Source: Gorsachius magnificus (lineage: Eukaryota > Chordata > Aves > Pelecaniformes > Ardeidae). Taken from it: DNA of 64,000 nt. Position numbers and translations under genes: made by a program. Below are positions 38,331-51,203 of the stretch, in pieces. The stretch's first letter is position 1. Every line of letters begins with the position of its first letter. The stretch spans positions 69,368,054-69,432,053 of the forward strand of contig CM067081.1 in NCBI GenBank assembly GCA_034008185.1, read 5' to 3'. Under the pieces are notes generated by a model that saw only the letters and a list, made by a program, of their open reading frames with translations, made no database searches and was not told the DNA's origin.

Positions 38331-41300
38331 ATCAGCACTCAACATGATGATGATGGTGGTGAGCTCTTGGAAGAAATGAGAGCAGAGCTGTACTTACAAG
38401 TGGAATTTTGTATTTTCAGGAAGGCTGTAATATACTTTAAGAGCAATGACGAATCTGAGTGTTTCCTTTGCTCTATGGCCAAAAAAGGCAGGCAGCTCTA
38501 AGGAGTCTTGTAAACCACACAGGATACTACACCTAAGAAAAATAGGAAAATAAACTGCCATCTGGTTGTGTTTAAAAATAGGTAGAGATTGTTGCGGTTT
38601 AGGTGACATCCATCCTATTTCTCAGTGACAGATGGAAAAAGAATATCCGTTCACACAACCAAAACCAGACAAGCCTTTAGTCTTGGTGTTGAAACCAAAC
38701 AGACTCCTTGTCAATGAAAAATGTTGAATGTGACATACAGCTAGCTAGCTAAATATCCTTTGCGGAAATACAGAATAACAGCTGAACTTCCAAATTTAGA
38801 TGCAAAAATTAGTGAAAGACTGAGAAAGCCTTGTTACAAAGTTCTTTATAAAAGCTCTACGAATCTATAAAGTAGTCATTCCTCCAAGCTTACGGAGACC
38901 ACCTTTGTTTTTTAAGTCACATACTACTGATTTTGGTAGCTGTTCTGCATCCACTCCAACCTTCAACCCCAGGGTATTTTTAGGTCCTCCATTGTTTTCC
39001 TCTTTTTCGTTAAACAAGGAGGAAGATAGTTTTGATCTAGCCCCAGTGCAAGAGAGGGAAGGGCCAGCCACAGTGAAGGACATTCAGAAGAGAACAAGTT
39101 CCTCTGGGAATCTGGCAGGCATTTTGAGCTAGAACTGGTAAAGGATTTAATCACCTAAAAACGGAACCCCACAGCACCTAATACTTAGACATCTGACCCC
39201 AAAATTGAAGCTATATGCCTGTGCCTTGAGTTCTTTACAGAAGATATGATGTGAATCAACTAGCTCAGGGTAAAACCCATCTGAACAATGAACTGTAAAG
39301 CGTCTCCTGTGGTCCTGGCATTGGTTAAGCCATATTTGCAATAGATTCAGAACTTTCAAGGGGTCTCTTTACATCAGACTAACTCTCTTGCTATAATGCT
39401 GTAGGGTGGGTGAAATTCCACTCACATTTTTCAATTTATTAGATGCCACTCAATCCTGCAACACAAACAGTTATAGCTAAAGTGGGGTCACAAAGAATAT
39501 AACATGATTTTAAGATGTGCTTACATATGAATTGCAGATACAGCCTTTAACAAATAGGATACAACTAGCATTCAGCAAACGCATTTTTCAGTACAAAGTA
39601 CAGAAGACTAGGGGTCTCTGGAATTTGTGTTTGGCAGTGGGAATAGTGTCTGGAATTAGCATTTTAATGTTTATTTTAAACAACAGGAAAAGGTCTGCAC
39701 AGAAGTGATGCAGTTTCCCTTAGAACACCCAGACAAGATTCTGCTTCAGCATTCATGGACCCTTCATTCTCAACCCCCAGTCCAGTTTAGTTTAGGACCT
39801 ACACCAGTTCATCTAATCATTAAACATGTGGCTTAACACTGTATTTATAACAAATCACTCTTAGTGATTCACTCTTTTGAAATTTACTTTCCTTACTTCG
39901 CTTGCTTTTAATTTGTACCTCAAGGAATTCACCTGATTTCTTGTACAAGGCTCTTTACTGTCTTGACATTCATAAAAGGCATGTTTTGTATGTGCAGTTC
40001 CCATTAAATTCACAGGGAGTAGAAAGACTGTTAAAAAGTATATTCTGGAAGAGGGGCAGCGTATTAAATATTGACGTGTCTGACAGAACAGCAGCCCTTT
40101 AGCTGAGTCTTCCCTCTCCCTGAGTTACCTTGCTCCGGCAGGACTGGAGAGAGACAGTGCTAACATAAATAAAAAATTATTTCTCTATCCAACCCAAAAA
40201 GTAGGTAAATTATAAATAGACCTTTCTTAATTTTATCAGACTGAAGTACAATTATATAAACTATATGATCACTTCTGCTGATGGAAGAGATTTTAAATAA
40301 GATTTCTCTGGGGCTTATTTGGAAAACTGGATGGCCAGATGATAATTACCCTATTTCCATTTCTACATTATTGCCAGAGGAGGCTCAGCTATTGCAATCT
40401 AGCAGAGATCAACACCTCATCAGGTTGAAGAAGCAATTAAACTACTGAAGTCTAAAAAAAAATGCAGGCATGAACACTTTTCTAGTGACTTGCATTAATT
40501 GTTCTAAAGGCTTTACTTACCTTCTTGAAATTGTCTGATCTGTAAACTGGGAAGATCTTTTGCATGATGCTAATGGAAGTCCTATATACATCAAAAGGAT
40601 GAAAAAAATCCCCTAACTGCCTCACTTCTAGTGATTGATTTCAAATAATAAACCTGAGAAGGTTAAAGGCAAAGTATTTCAATGGGTAAATTGAACATCT
40701 GAGCTGTAGACTTGAGTGCTTGCTCTGGCTTTACTGCAAAGATGCATAAATTCTGTGCTGGTTGCTGCACTATATTCAGAGCTCTGCTCTTCCATGCTGC
40801 CCAGGCTTATAAAAAGGAAAGGTGTTTGAGGAAGGGTCTGTGTGTTTGGGGGAAAATTAACTCCTGAAAAAAAGAAGAAGAAAAAAATTAAAATCATCTC
40901 AAGCAGAAGCAATACCCAGATACAGGCTCAGTGCTGAAAGTAGCATTTTGCAAAGTCATTGAAAATACAAATTAGACAGTATAAAAAGCCACTACATCAA
41001 AACACCTCCTAGCACACTCTTCTTTCAGCCTGCATTTTCCCTATTTGACTAATGGATACTGATGGCCTTCTGAGTTTCCAAGCCAAGTGGACCAGCAGAT
41101 GGGCAGGAAGTATTTGCAAGGGCAGTGACCCATTTCACGTAAGCATATGGAAAGCCTGACCAGACCCCTACCTCCAGTCAGATGTTGTAGCCATGCCTGC
41201 AGTGCATGTCTGTGTACAAGCCCCAGCTGCAAAGCCCCATTCAAGACCACAGAGCATGCTTTTGCAGCTCCTTTCTCTCAGTGGGTCTAGTCACATCTAC

Positions 41301-41400
41301 ATACAGCGTGGAACATGCTGGGAGATGATACCTATGCTGCAAACCCAATCAATATCCTACACCTTTCCAGGGCCCTTGTCTCCTCACTGTTTGGCACACG
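38331..41400. other. Intergenic DNA, no gene recognised
   Basis: AT-rich sequence without recognised features. It includes a small self-complementary run AGCTAGCTAGCT at 38739-38750. Frames of 78 codons or fewer show no domain. Confidence 0.5.
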
Positions 41401-42003
41401 TGTATTGGTCTTGTCTGGGATAGAGTTAATTTTCTTCAAAGTAGCTGGTGTGGTGCTGTGTTTTGGATTAGTAACCGAAACAGCATTGATAACATGGGGA
41501 TGTTTTAGCTATGGCTGAGCAGTGCTTGCACAGCATCAAGACTCTCTTTCTACCACCGCCCAACCAGCAAGCAGGCTGGGGTTGCACAGAAGTTGGGAGA
41601 GGACACAGCCAGGACAGCTGACCCCAACTGACTAGAGGAATATTCCACACCATGTGACATCATGTTCAGCAATAAAACCTGGGGGAAGAAGGAGGAAGGG
41701 GTAATAGTTGGAGTGATGTCATTTGTCTTCCCAAGTAACTGTTGTGCATGATGGAACCCTGCTTTCCTGGAGATGGCTGAACTTTTGGCTTGCATTTCCT
41801 GCCAATGGGAAGCAGTGAATGAATTCCTTGTTTTGTTTTGCTTGCACACGCAGCTTGTGCTTTACACTTTAATAAAAGTGTCTTTATCTCAACCCATGAG
41901 TTTTCTCACTTTTACCCTTCTGATTCTCTCCCCCTTCCTGCTGGAGGGGAGTGAGCAAGTGGCTGAGTGAGGCTGAGCTGCTGGCTGGGGTTAACCCACA
42001 ACA
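41401..42003 (+). mobile_element. Avian ERVL-type solo LTR
   Basis: About 603 bp, starting TGTATTGGTC followed by 'gggatagagttaattttctt' and ending 'gctggctggggttaac' then 'ccacaaca'. Both ends match the start and end I know for a very common bird LTR of the ERVL class. Internal landmarks in order are 'ggacagctgaccccaactga', a degraded promoter patch near 41640-41680, 'cttcccaagtaact', the poly(A) signal AATAAA at 41871-41876, and 'cattgagttttctcactttt'-type downstream sequence (here 'cccatgagttttctcac'). No internal viral genes flank it, so it is a solo LTR left by recombination. The 5-bp flanks do not match cleanly: ACACG upstream, and ACACA downstream only if the end is placed at 42000. 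Confidence 0.88.
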
Positions 42004-45000
42004 CACCAGCTCTGTATCTCTCTCTTACATAAAAAGCCTTCCTTTTTACTCACCTTTGCCCAATACCTTAGCTTAGCTGTATGTGTGGAAGATGAAAATT
42101 TAGGCCAGGTGTCTGCATCTCTGGACTATTGCCATTCCCTCCTGCTTGACTATGGCGCCCCCAGGACCTGGCACTTGGCAGTGCCTAGCTGGAGCTGTGA
42201 GATCTTAAGCCCATAGGAAGTCATCAAGACTGGCAGTGGGACATACTAGATAGCACATGAAAGCTGGGAAATACAAAGATTTTCGTGCTGTTGTACCAGC
42301 TATTGCACTCTGACAGTGCTTTTATGCATGGTCTCAGACCAAAACAGTGAGGAACATCAGGAATTTGGTATTAGGGTGTCCTTCAGCTCCCAATTAAAGA
42401 CAATGGTCCTATAAAGAGCATCTTAATTAATTGCAGGATGCAACATAGACAGCAACTACTGCTAAAAAGAGAGGTTTCTTTGTCCGTGGTAGAAAACCGT
42501 AACTGTTTCCCAAAGTGCACGGCCATGTTGAAGAGGATCATTTAGAGGTCCTTTATAACTGGGGTTTTAATACAGTTTTTGTTCAGCCATAGCTATTTCT
42601 AGTTGGCAACCAAACAGAATACCTTAGCCCACAAACATATGAACATAGCCTTTACTAAAGCTAGATGAATATGAAGGATGCCACCTGTAAGAGTATTACA
42701 GATATTACAGTCTCACAAGATTAATTAAGGGGCCATAAACCCTAAGTCTACAGGGTTGTAAACCTTGAAACAAATAATATAGGCAGTCAGGAATTTCTTG
42801 TTGGAATTCCTGTAGAAGAGCACACTAATCTCTGGACAAATCCTGCTGAGGTAGTCTTTCAGTATGGTCATTTTCTTTCAAAACCAAAATGGAAAATAAT
42901 GCCTTTCAAAGGCGTTTTTCTTTTGAAATGTCCATTGACATGTGACAAAACTATACAGAAGACAAATGAATGGCCTGACAGATGGAGTACAAAACTGGTT
43001 TTACTTGCCCTTGCCCTCCAGTTGGCTGGATTCAGCAAATGAAGGCTGCATGACATGCATGAGTAATCGGAGTCTCTACAGCCAAGTTCATTTGGGGTGA
43101 GAGTGGGTGGGCTGAGCCAATGCACACAACCAAAGTGCCATTCACACAGATGACACCCTTCCTTCTCATACAAACAACCTCTTCTCTTTGTAAATGCCAG
43201 GGAGTACTGGGTGTGAGGGAGGCCAAGGGTTCAGAAATCTACTTTAGATCGTTATCAAACTTTTTGAGAGAAATATGGATAATTAAAGCTTCTGCTTCAA
43301 GATATTTGGGCACAGCTTCTTAGTTTCAACAGACTGCTTTCTTTTCCTTTCCCCTTTCCACATTACTCTCCATCTTCCCCTGCAGATTTCTCTGCTTCTG
43401 GAGCCACATTAGTTTCTCCCAGGAAGCTGGCACTGTGGGTTTTGCTCTCAGGTTTTGCTACAACAGTTAATAACTCCAGGAACAGAAGAGCTAATGAAGC
43501 CTGGTTTCCAAAGAATTTGTGTCTTGCAGTCGGATTGTTTCATATCTAATAAATTGTGAGCTCTGATTGAAATTCTCATAGTCACAGTGTTCATATGTCT
43601 TTCTCCTGCATGGACTCTTCACTGCTCAATAAGACTTAAGCATAATCTATATCTTTTCCATTTGCCTACCACCAATAAATGTATAGGGAAATTAACATCT
43701 CTGAGACCTATACTATTTCAGATGAAACAAGCTGGTGATTAAAAAATTACTTAGGGACCAGAGAGACAGGAGAGCAGGGAGAGAGATATAAAGAAACACA
43801 GGAATGTGTACATACATTTATACAGGTATGTACCCAGGCTAAAAAAATCATAGCCATGACCAGCACAGACATGAGGGCAAAATGCTTGGTAACAATTCAT
43901 CCTACGGATATTGCTTGATTCTTTTCAGGGTACCAGTTTAAGCTACCCTGGCAAGAGACTAATTTTTCCAGAATAATCTATGTGGGCACATTTGCGCTAC
44001 CTGGAAGCTAATCCAGTACAACTACGCTGGGAAATGCTTCTGTACATAGACAAGCTCTTGAGCCATGTATTTGTTGAAATTACCAATAACTTGAATTAAC
44101 ATAATGATTCTCCTTTAAACAGGCACTAGAGTTAGAGATCCTTTTCCTACCTAGTCAGCCTACGTGCGCAGAGAAGAAAGTTTCCAAACCTTTTTGATCT
44201 CCCTCAAACTTCAAATGTAAGTCTCCTGGGAGACTTTTTTTTTTGAATTCTTCAAAGCAGTCCATGTGTTGAAACTTTGGGATCTAGGAATACTTCCCAG
44301 ATACAGTTCAGATGCATGTTCCAGCTTTGTCTTCATTGCATTCCTTCCTCAATTCACCATTCACCTTGCAGTATTGTTTCCATAGCTAAAAAGAGAAGGT
44401 TGCACAAGCCAGTAAGGTCATACAGTATTGTCCAGGTCTGGCCTAACCACATTAGCTTAACTGCCTAGGGTGAAGCCCATGATATATGTAAACTTGCTTA
44501 TTTATAAAACCTTCCCATGGAAGCACTGGCATAATGTGAAAAGATAAATTTCTGATAATTATTTTTGTCACAGTTTTTCCTATGAATAAGTTTGATACTG
44601 CAAAGTTCACATTGCTTTTACATGATTTGGAAATCTACGGGGTATTGCTTTCACCAGCAGTGAATTTATACTCTGTATAACATGAAAAATCAAGGGTTCT
44701 TTTATTAGGTTTGGTTGGTTGCTTGTTGGGCTGCAACACAATTTCCAAATTCATTTAACAGGTATTCACTGGGGGAATTTACTGTTTATATAAGACCATA
44801 ATTTAACTTTGCAAGGCAGCAATGAAAGTTTATTTGGTTAAATCTCATTAGCTACTGGAAAACTTATCTGGAAATTCCTAATCCTCCTTACATCAAAACA
44901 GAAATTTGATCCTGTAAATTACCTCGACCATAGGCTATAATTCTAAAGCCTGTAATTGCCAAAGAGACTAAGGTTACACACAAGGCTGTTAGTGTCTTTA

Positions 45001-45150
45001 CTTACATGAGTATTTCTATTGAGATAACTAAAGACAATTTATACGAAGGTACTTGCACTTGCCTGGTTTTGTATCTATTCAGCTGTATCCTGGACAAAAG
45101 CCCACAGCTAAGTAAAATAGGTGGATCTGTGGGGGTTTTTGCCTTGTAAA
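42004..45150. other. Intergenic DNA, no gene recognised
   Basis: Unique-looking AT-rich sequence. The longest frames (101 codons or fewer, for example minus strand 42868-43173) show no recognised motif. No mobile element recognised. Confidence 0.5.
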
Positions 45151-46055
45151 CACAGAATCACAGAACTGTTGAGGTTGGAAGGCATCTCTGGAGTTCATCT
45201 GGTCCAACCCCCTGCTCAAGCAGGGCCACCTACAGCCAGCAGTGACCCAGGACCATGTCCAGACAGCTTTTGAGTATCTCCAAGGGTGGAGACTCCACAA
45301 CCTCCCTGGGCAACCTGTGCAGGTGCTGGGTCACCCTCACAGTAAAATAATGTTTCCTGATGTTCAGAGGGAACCTCCTGTGTTTCAGTTTGTGCCCACT
45401 GCCTCTGGTCCTATCAGTGGGCACCACTGAAAGATGTCTGGCTCCATCTTCTTCACACCTACCCCTCAAGTATTTATACACATGGATGTGATCCCTCCTG
45501 AGTCTTTGGTTCTCCAGGCTGAACAGTCCCAGCTCTCTCAGCCTCTCCTCAGAGAAGAGATGCTCCAGTCCCTTCATCATCTTAGTAGCCGTTCACTGTA
45601 CTCTCTCCAGTACGTCCATGTTTCTCTTGTACTAGGGAGCCGAGAACTGGACCCAGCACTCCAGGTGTGGTCTCACCAGTGCTGAGTAGAGGGGAAGAAT
45701 CACCTCCCTCGACCTGCTGGCAGCACTATGAGGAATACAGCCCAAGACACCGTTAGCCTTCTTTGCCGTTAGGGCACATGGCTGGCTTTTGTTCAGCTTG
45801 GTGTCCAGGACCTCCAAGTCCTTTCCATCCGGTTGGCCCCCATCATGTACTGGTGCCTGGGTTTGTTCCTCCCCAGGTGCAGGGCTTTGCTCTTCTCCTT
45901 GTTGAACTTCATGAGATTCCTGTCAGCCCACCTCTCCAGCCTGTCGAGACCACTCTGGATGGCAGCACAGCCCTCTAGCATATCAGCCACTCCTCCCAGT
46001 TTGGTGTCATCTGCAAACTTGACATAGGTACGCTCTGCCCCATCATTCAGATGAG
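45151..46055 (-). mobile_element. CR1 LINE, long antisense 3' fragment (about 0.9 kb)
   Basis: This is the longest CR1 copy here. Its 3' end is at 45151 ('cacagaatcacagaactgtt', then 'aggttggaaggc'), and it reaches into the C-terminal part of ORF2 near 46055. Minus-strand translations show CR1 ORF2 tail phrases such as [20 protein letters not shown] and [16 protein letters not shown], then LGLFSLENQRLRRDHI and DRTRGSGHKLKHRRF. These lie in different frames, so the ORF is broken by indels. It encodes no intact reverse transcriptase or endonuclease; it is 5'-truncated and dead. Confidence 0.95.
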
Positions 46056-48457
46056 CCTGCTACATGAAGCTCTTCTGTCTGTAAGGCCATCGACCATCAT
46101 AGCTATGGACCACATAAACTTAATAATGCTTCTATGTTACATTTCCAGAAATGTGTGAGTGTGTGTATTCTCTCTGTCATTCACCTAACCTCTCTGACAC
46201 TACAGCTAAGGAAATTTGTGGAAGAGGAATAATATCAAGCATCAGTAGGAATTTGTGCATTCCAAATACATGTCAACTGGGCTGTGATACAGACTCTTCT
46301 CAGTAGTGTCTTTCTATTAATTCAACTGTACAATTTCTCTAACACCTGTAATTACCTTGTTTACTTTCTGTTTATTGACAGCATTAGAGTAGCTGAACAG
46401 CACTGAGAACCTCTTCTGCCTCAGAGGAAAAACCACCAATAGATCTATCTACACTGCAGAGCAGATGTGCTTTCCAGCATCTTGCAGTCCGGCTCCTCCA
46501 GTTACTCAGAGATCCAGCCCCTTATTTGCAAATTAAGCTGACAATCCTCACATTGGTGTAACACAGAAACACTGTCAGCTCACTGCTCTACTGGGAAACA
46601 GAGGCATATAGTTACGACTGCTCTGACCATCATACAAAGAAGCCATGGGCTTCTTTGATACTAATTCCATCATGATCTGGACTGAATCCAACCCAAAATA
46701 GATCCATCCAAAGTCACTATTTCCCAAGCGCTGTAGGGTAGAATGATGCCAATTAAAAAGCTCCAAAGGGCTTGGGGAAATTATGAAATGTAAACCAGCT
46801 GTGAACGAATAACTTACTTGCTGACCTAGCCTAATAAGCTAGCGTTTTTGATGGATGATAAAAGAACTTTGAGGAACAGTACTTTTAACTGCTCAGAAGT
46901 TTTTATAATCAGTAATTTAGCCACTATCTCTGCTATTTCATTCTGACCCAATTACCAGAGAATCCTGCACGTGGCCTTCTGCACTTTCAGAACAGATATA
47001 GCACCTTAAAATCTTCCTCCAACTTTGAAAATGTACAGGGCTGTCTTCAGTTCCCTCAGGGGAAAAATGCACCATGAAGAACAAGTACTTTATGTAGGTA
47101 ATGCTACCAGTCAATTTAGGAATGTTGTTTGACTTTTTTTTTAATCTATTCAGTATATCAATTTCAAGCCTGGAGCCTGAAGCAACTTTTCAGAGTAGTG
47201 TTGTGTGTTGTGTTGCTACGTGCTTGATGTAAAAAGCAGCCTCAGCTTTTACAGAATGAAATCTTGGGGCTACTCCCACATGATATCTAAGAAAACTTGT
47301 TAACAAAATAGATGGACTGCACTGTAGTTTGAAACACAATTTTTTCCTTATATGTTACAACTTATTCTTTGCAAATAGCTGTCTAAATCATTAAGTGATT
47401 CACCTAATTTTGGCAAATCTGTATTTAAGTAGTCATTTTCATATTATGCTTTGACACCTGCTTGTTTGTTTGTTCGCATTCACTGAATGATCTGTCTCCT
47501 AATTTGTATGTTTTCAGGGTCTGGGACTGTCTCAATTCTGCATTCATGTAATACTTAGGACAGCTGTGAGCCACTTGTATTTGAAACTGTTTATTGCCAT
47601 CACCATCCAAAGAATAAATAATAACTGTCTGAAGCACTTAGCAGCTTTCTTTTTCTTTTGAGATGTTAATATTAAAAGAATTGACTGTGTTCCCAGAACT
47701 GCATCTTCTCTTTTCATTAGTCTTATAAAAAACACGCAAACCCTCAAACTTCTAACTTTCCCTGAAAAGAAATGCTGCTAGTTTTAACTCTTTCTTTTCT
47801 GGCCCGCGTTCCCCTTCCTACTACGATCTGCTGTTACAAGTAGAGTTTACCAAAAAAGGATTCACCTTCCAAACTTTTTTGAAAAAAAGCTTATTTTCAC
47901 ATTTTTACTATCTGTGCATACACGCAAACCATTAGTTTTTCAGGATTATCTGGGGCTTTGTATGACTGAGTCAGTATACCCATGCAGCACAACAGTGTTA
48001 CTCCACGGAATCATCTGCAGGCTTATTCGAGGAGGATCAAGGCGCCAGAACAACTCCTCCCCGGTAAGTTATGGCTAGCTGTAGGATGGAGCTGAATGTT
48101 GAGGAAGGACATGTGTGGCTGTGCAACCCTGTGTTACTCCCTTGGCTACATTCAGCCTTCACTTAGAGGCCAAAGCTACAAGACATGACAGTAGTGTGGT
48201 GGTAATGGCTCGGGTTTATTTTTGCGTTTTTTCAGTGCTTTGATATTTGTTTCCTTACCTCATACACAGCAGTTCTCTCTGCTCGGGTCTCAGTGCCCAG
48301 GGTCTGCTTCTGCCTCCCAGGTCATACAGTGGAACTTCATCTCTTGCAGAAAAATGACTGGGTCAGAAAAACAAGATCTTCCCTGTATTTCCGCACAGCA
48401 CAAGAGTCTCCCTCATGCAAGCATCATGTGCAAATCGTGGAAATTGTGGCAGTTGTT

Positions 48458-48488
48458 GGTTTTTGGTTTGGTTTGGTTTGGTTTTTTT
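48458..48488 (+). repeat. (GGTTT)n low-complexity repeat
   Basis: Several GGTTT units in a row ending in a T run. Confidence 0.9.
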
Positions 48489-48615
48489 CCTGATTCTGGA
48501 ACGGTTCTGATCTGGTATCAAGGAAGAGTATGTTGCTGTGAATTCCAAGTTCATCCTGGTCGTTCAGGTAGATACACCTGCACATTCACATCTTTAATCA
48601 TTAAAAAAGTAATTA

Positions 48616-48649
48616 AAAAACCCCCATCATTTAAAAACCCCCATCATTT
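48616..48649 (+). repeat. 17-bp perfect tandem duplication
   Basis: Two identical adjacent copies of 'aaaaacccccatcattt' (48616-48632 and 48633-48649). Confidence 0.95.
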
Positions 48650-50555
48650 TACAGGCTGTGGCTTAATGGAAAAAAAAAAATCAAAATGCTCTCATAAAGC
48701 ACTTTGAGAACCAAAGTTAAAAACTGCAGTACAGGAGGCAGGGTATATTGCCTGCAAACCAGCCCAGAAAGAATTGCTATTAGCTGAGGTCATGCTATCG
48801 GCCTGGTTAAGATAATGACCTGAAGGCAGATGGGTGCCCGCTTCCTGATCTATAGCGCACTCCTAAGAGTCAGCACTCAAAACTGTATCATCCCGAAGTC
48901 TTTTCTCTTGGCACATGTAACAGCCACTACATACCAGAACCTCTGGTACTGGTATCAGTCCTTGGCACAAGGTTGTGAATGTGACCAGCTGTATCCCGAA
49001 GTAAGTGTCCCTGCTGTTGGCCATCATGTGGCTGGAGAACTTTATAGGATTTGTAAGGTACATGCTGATAAGTTATAGTTGAGATATGACAGACTTAACG
49101 CTCATCCTCACGCAGTTAAGTTAGACATGCTCTGGCTCATTTGGAGAACGACATGGACACAGCTGGCCCTGGTGTCACGCATGCAGGACAAACAGCTGGC
49201 CCTGTGGAGAGCATAGACAGGCTGCCTCCCATGGGGTTCAAGGCTCCTCCACCATGAAGTTCCATAAAGCCTGCTGCTCTTTTTCCCATCTTCACAGATT
49301 GCAGCCTGTCGCAACACGTTTCGGCAGCAAAATTGGCCTGAACGCCGAGCGGGGTGCCAAGCGAGGTGCCTGATGCAGGCAGCTTGATTGAGTCGCGGAT
49401 TGCGAGGCCCAGCTTAGGGCAGGGCAACTGCTAAAAGCGTCTTGCCTACCCCTAAGGGCTTGTGGAATCAGTGTTGTGCGTGCGGATACCATTATGGAAA
49501 ATCCTGACTGGAAACAACAGGAGTTTGAGGTACAGGGAGGGAATACTACTCCTGTAATACTCCCTAGCTTTCATGCAGCACTGTTCAGCTATAGCTGTTT
49601 GATAGCCAAATTTACTCCCGGTATAAAACTCTGTTACTATTTGAGTGATTACTACGCAGACAAATTTGGTGCTAGGTTATGTTTTAAACTGTGATATTTT
49701 TATTCCCTTTTCTTCACATAGCTACAAGCAATGGAATTAACAGGCAAGTGAAGTGTATCAAATCCAAATCAAAGGAAACAAAAGTCGAGAGGAAAGGAGT
49801 GGCCTTACAATCAAAGCACGGGGTTAGGAGTTAGGAAATTTCAATTCTCAAGGCTTCCTGAATAAAGTCACTTCGCCCCTCTGGGCTGTGGTCCTTCTGA
49901 ACGGCATCTTACTGCACTTACCCTTCTGAGGCTTGCACATTTGACCAACTTTACTCCTCGCAGTAAGGAGGGGGTTAACTCTTGTTTACTGTGTGGGTCT
50001 CTGTCCGACCGGGGTCATAGTTTCTTTGGTGGAAGCAAGCTGTATCTCTGCACTGAAATTAAATTACCAAATCTCCCCATTTAATTCAAGAGCACTTGTT
50101 TTCGCAGTCTTCTCCTGTAGGAGACGGAGGGTGAGAAGGAATATCTCTTAGAAACCGTGCGAAGGCCATACTCCTCAGAGGGAAGGTTGGGTCACGGAGG
50201 GAGATTTCTCTTCAGATTAAGTGGGTGTATTTTACTGGCAGGGGAACATGTTTTGACGCGCGAGGAAGGTGCCTGCCGTTCCAGGCAAACACGCATCTGC
50301 AGTTTGCAACCAGCCACGAAGACTTCGGATGGAAGCTGCAGTAGAAACGTAAACCATTTTAAAAGTTAACTGCAATCTCGTTATCTGAAAGAGAGGCAAA
50401 TTCAAAAACTGTGAGGAAAAAAAAAATTATTTACTATGGCAAAGGAGTGTGCAGATATGGAAAGCACATTTGGGATGAGACAAACGGTGCTTTCAAAATA
50501 TCGGGCACTGAAGGAGGCAGCGCGCCACACACTTTGTGTGTGTGTGCCCACGTCT

Positions 50556-50571
50556 GTCCGTCCGTCCGTCC
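50556..50571 (+). repeat. (GTCC)n short tandem repeat
   Basis: Four GTCC units, just after a TG run at about 50535-50546. A complementary GGAC run occurs at about 50754-50765, so the two could pair as an inverted repeat about 180 bp apart. Confidence 0.8.
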
Positions 50572-50854
50572 AGGCAGGTCACCACCGCGGCGGGGAGGCG
50601 ACGGGCGACCGAGACCGCCGGTGCTGAAGCGCCCTGAAAGACCCGGCCGGGGGCACGGAGAGGCTGCGGGCGCCCTTCCTTTCCCTCAGGCAGGCTCTGC
50701 GGGAGGCGGCCGCCCTCCGGGCAGCCTCTAGCCAAGAGCCCGTCGTTTGTTACGGACGGACGGACATGCGGGCGGGCTCCGCGGCAAAGCGGCCACTCCG
50801 CGCCGCCCGGCCCAGGGACCGGGAGCGGCCCAGGCCTCCCGCTGGGGGCGGCCC

Positions 50855-50864
50855 GCGCATGCGC
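50855..50864. promoter_or_regulatory. NRF1-type palindrome
   Basis: GCGCATGCGC is a perfect match to the core of the NRF1 (nuclear respiratory factor 1) binding consensus, common in CpG-island promoters. A near match, TGCGCCTGCGCG, follows at 50959-50970. Binding is inferred from the motif only. Confidence 0.6.
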
Positions 50865-50918
50865 CCCTACCGCTCCGGCCGCCGTTGGCCGCCGACCGCA
50901 TCCACAGCGGAGGAAAGC

Positions 50919-50937
50919 GGGGGGGGGGGGGGGGGGG
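50919..50937 (+). repeat. Uninterrupted G19 run
   Basis: Nineteen consecutive G on the UXS1 sense strand in the promoter/leader region. Such runs can form G-quadruplexes, vary in length between individuals, and are prone to sequencing error, so the exact count should be treated with caution. Confidence 0.9.
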
Positions 50938-50989
50938 AAGCGGGCGGGCGCGCGCCGCTGCGCCTGCGCGGGCGGTTCCCGGGCAGCCC

Positions 50990-51020
50990 GGGCGGGGCGG
51001 GGCGGGGCGGGGCGAGGCGA
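50990..51020 (+). promoter_or_regulatory. Tandem GC boxes (Sp1/KLF type)
   Basis: GGGCGG-type boxes repeat with a 5-bp period (four to five overlapping copies) about 90-115 bp before the UXS1 start codon. This is a standard core-proximal promoter signature. Binding by Sp1-family factors is inferred. Confidence 0.7.
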
Positions 51021-51037
51021 GGGGAGCGGTGGGTGGT

Positions 51038-51055
51038 CGCGCGCGCGCGCGCGCG
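51038..51055. repeat. (CG)9 alternating dinucleotide run
   Basis: Eighteen bases of strict CG alternation, about 50 bp upstream of the UXS1 ATG. It is a classical Z-DNA-prone sequence and a dense CpG methylation target. It probably lies within the 5' UTR. Confidence 0.9.
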
Positions 51056-51106
51056 AGCCCGGTGGGTGGCCGGCCGTGCAGCGCCCGGCGCTGCGTGCCG
51101 CTGGGC

Positions 51107-51203
51107 ATGGTGAGCAAGGGGCCGGTGCTGCGCCTGGTGACCGCCATCAACCGGAGGAGGATGAAGCTGCTCATGGGGCTCGCCTTCGTCGCCTATGCCG
51201 CCT
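51107..51203 (+). CDS. UXS1: UXS1 coding exon 1 (UDP-glucuronate decarboxylase 1, N-terminus)
   Basis: This exon encodes residues 1-32 plus the first base of codon 33. The translation begins MVSKGPVLRLVTAINRRRMK and continues LLMGLAFVAYAA, closely matching the N-terminus of vertebrate UXS1, including the NRRRMK basic patch before the single membrane segment. UXS1 decarboxylates UDP-glucuronate to UDP-xylose in the ER/Golgi, using bound NAD. UDP-xylose starts the glycosaminoglycan linker on proteoglycans. It is a type II membrane protein: short cytosolic tail (about residues 1-19), anchor (about 20-40), then the luminal catalytic domain, which is encoded beyond this window. The start is the first in-frame ATG, with strong context (G at -3, G at +4). 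The exon ends at a GTGAGT donor (51204) in phase 1. The reading frame upstream is open to about 50747 but has no in-frame ATG. Confidence 0.94.

Larger units (their letters stand above)
46056..50519. other. UXS1 upstream flank, no gene recognised
   Basis: No gene recognised. Local repeats are present: (GGTTT)n at about 48458-48488 and a 17-bp tandem pair at 48616-48649. GC and CpG rise at about 49150-49450, where a 13-bp ACAGCTGGCCCTG occurs twice. A 'cccggtaagt' at about 48059-48068 looks like a splice donor, but there is no supporting exon evidence. Distal UXS1 regulatory sites could lie here, but none can be shown. Confidence 0.5.
50766..51113 (+). other. Potential upstream ORF overlapping the UXS1 start
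   Basis: An ATG at 50766 (G at -3, C at +4) opens a 115-codon frame with a second in-frame ATG at 50859. It stops at TGA 51111-51113, so it overlaps the UXS1 start codon (51107) in another frame. It crosses the G19 run. It would matter only if transcription starts upstream of 50766 or 50859, which is unknown. The peptide is a Gly/Arg/Ala-rich GC by-product and is unlikely to be a functional protein, but translation of it would reduce initiation at UXS1. Confidence 0.35.
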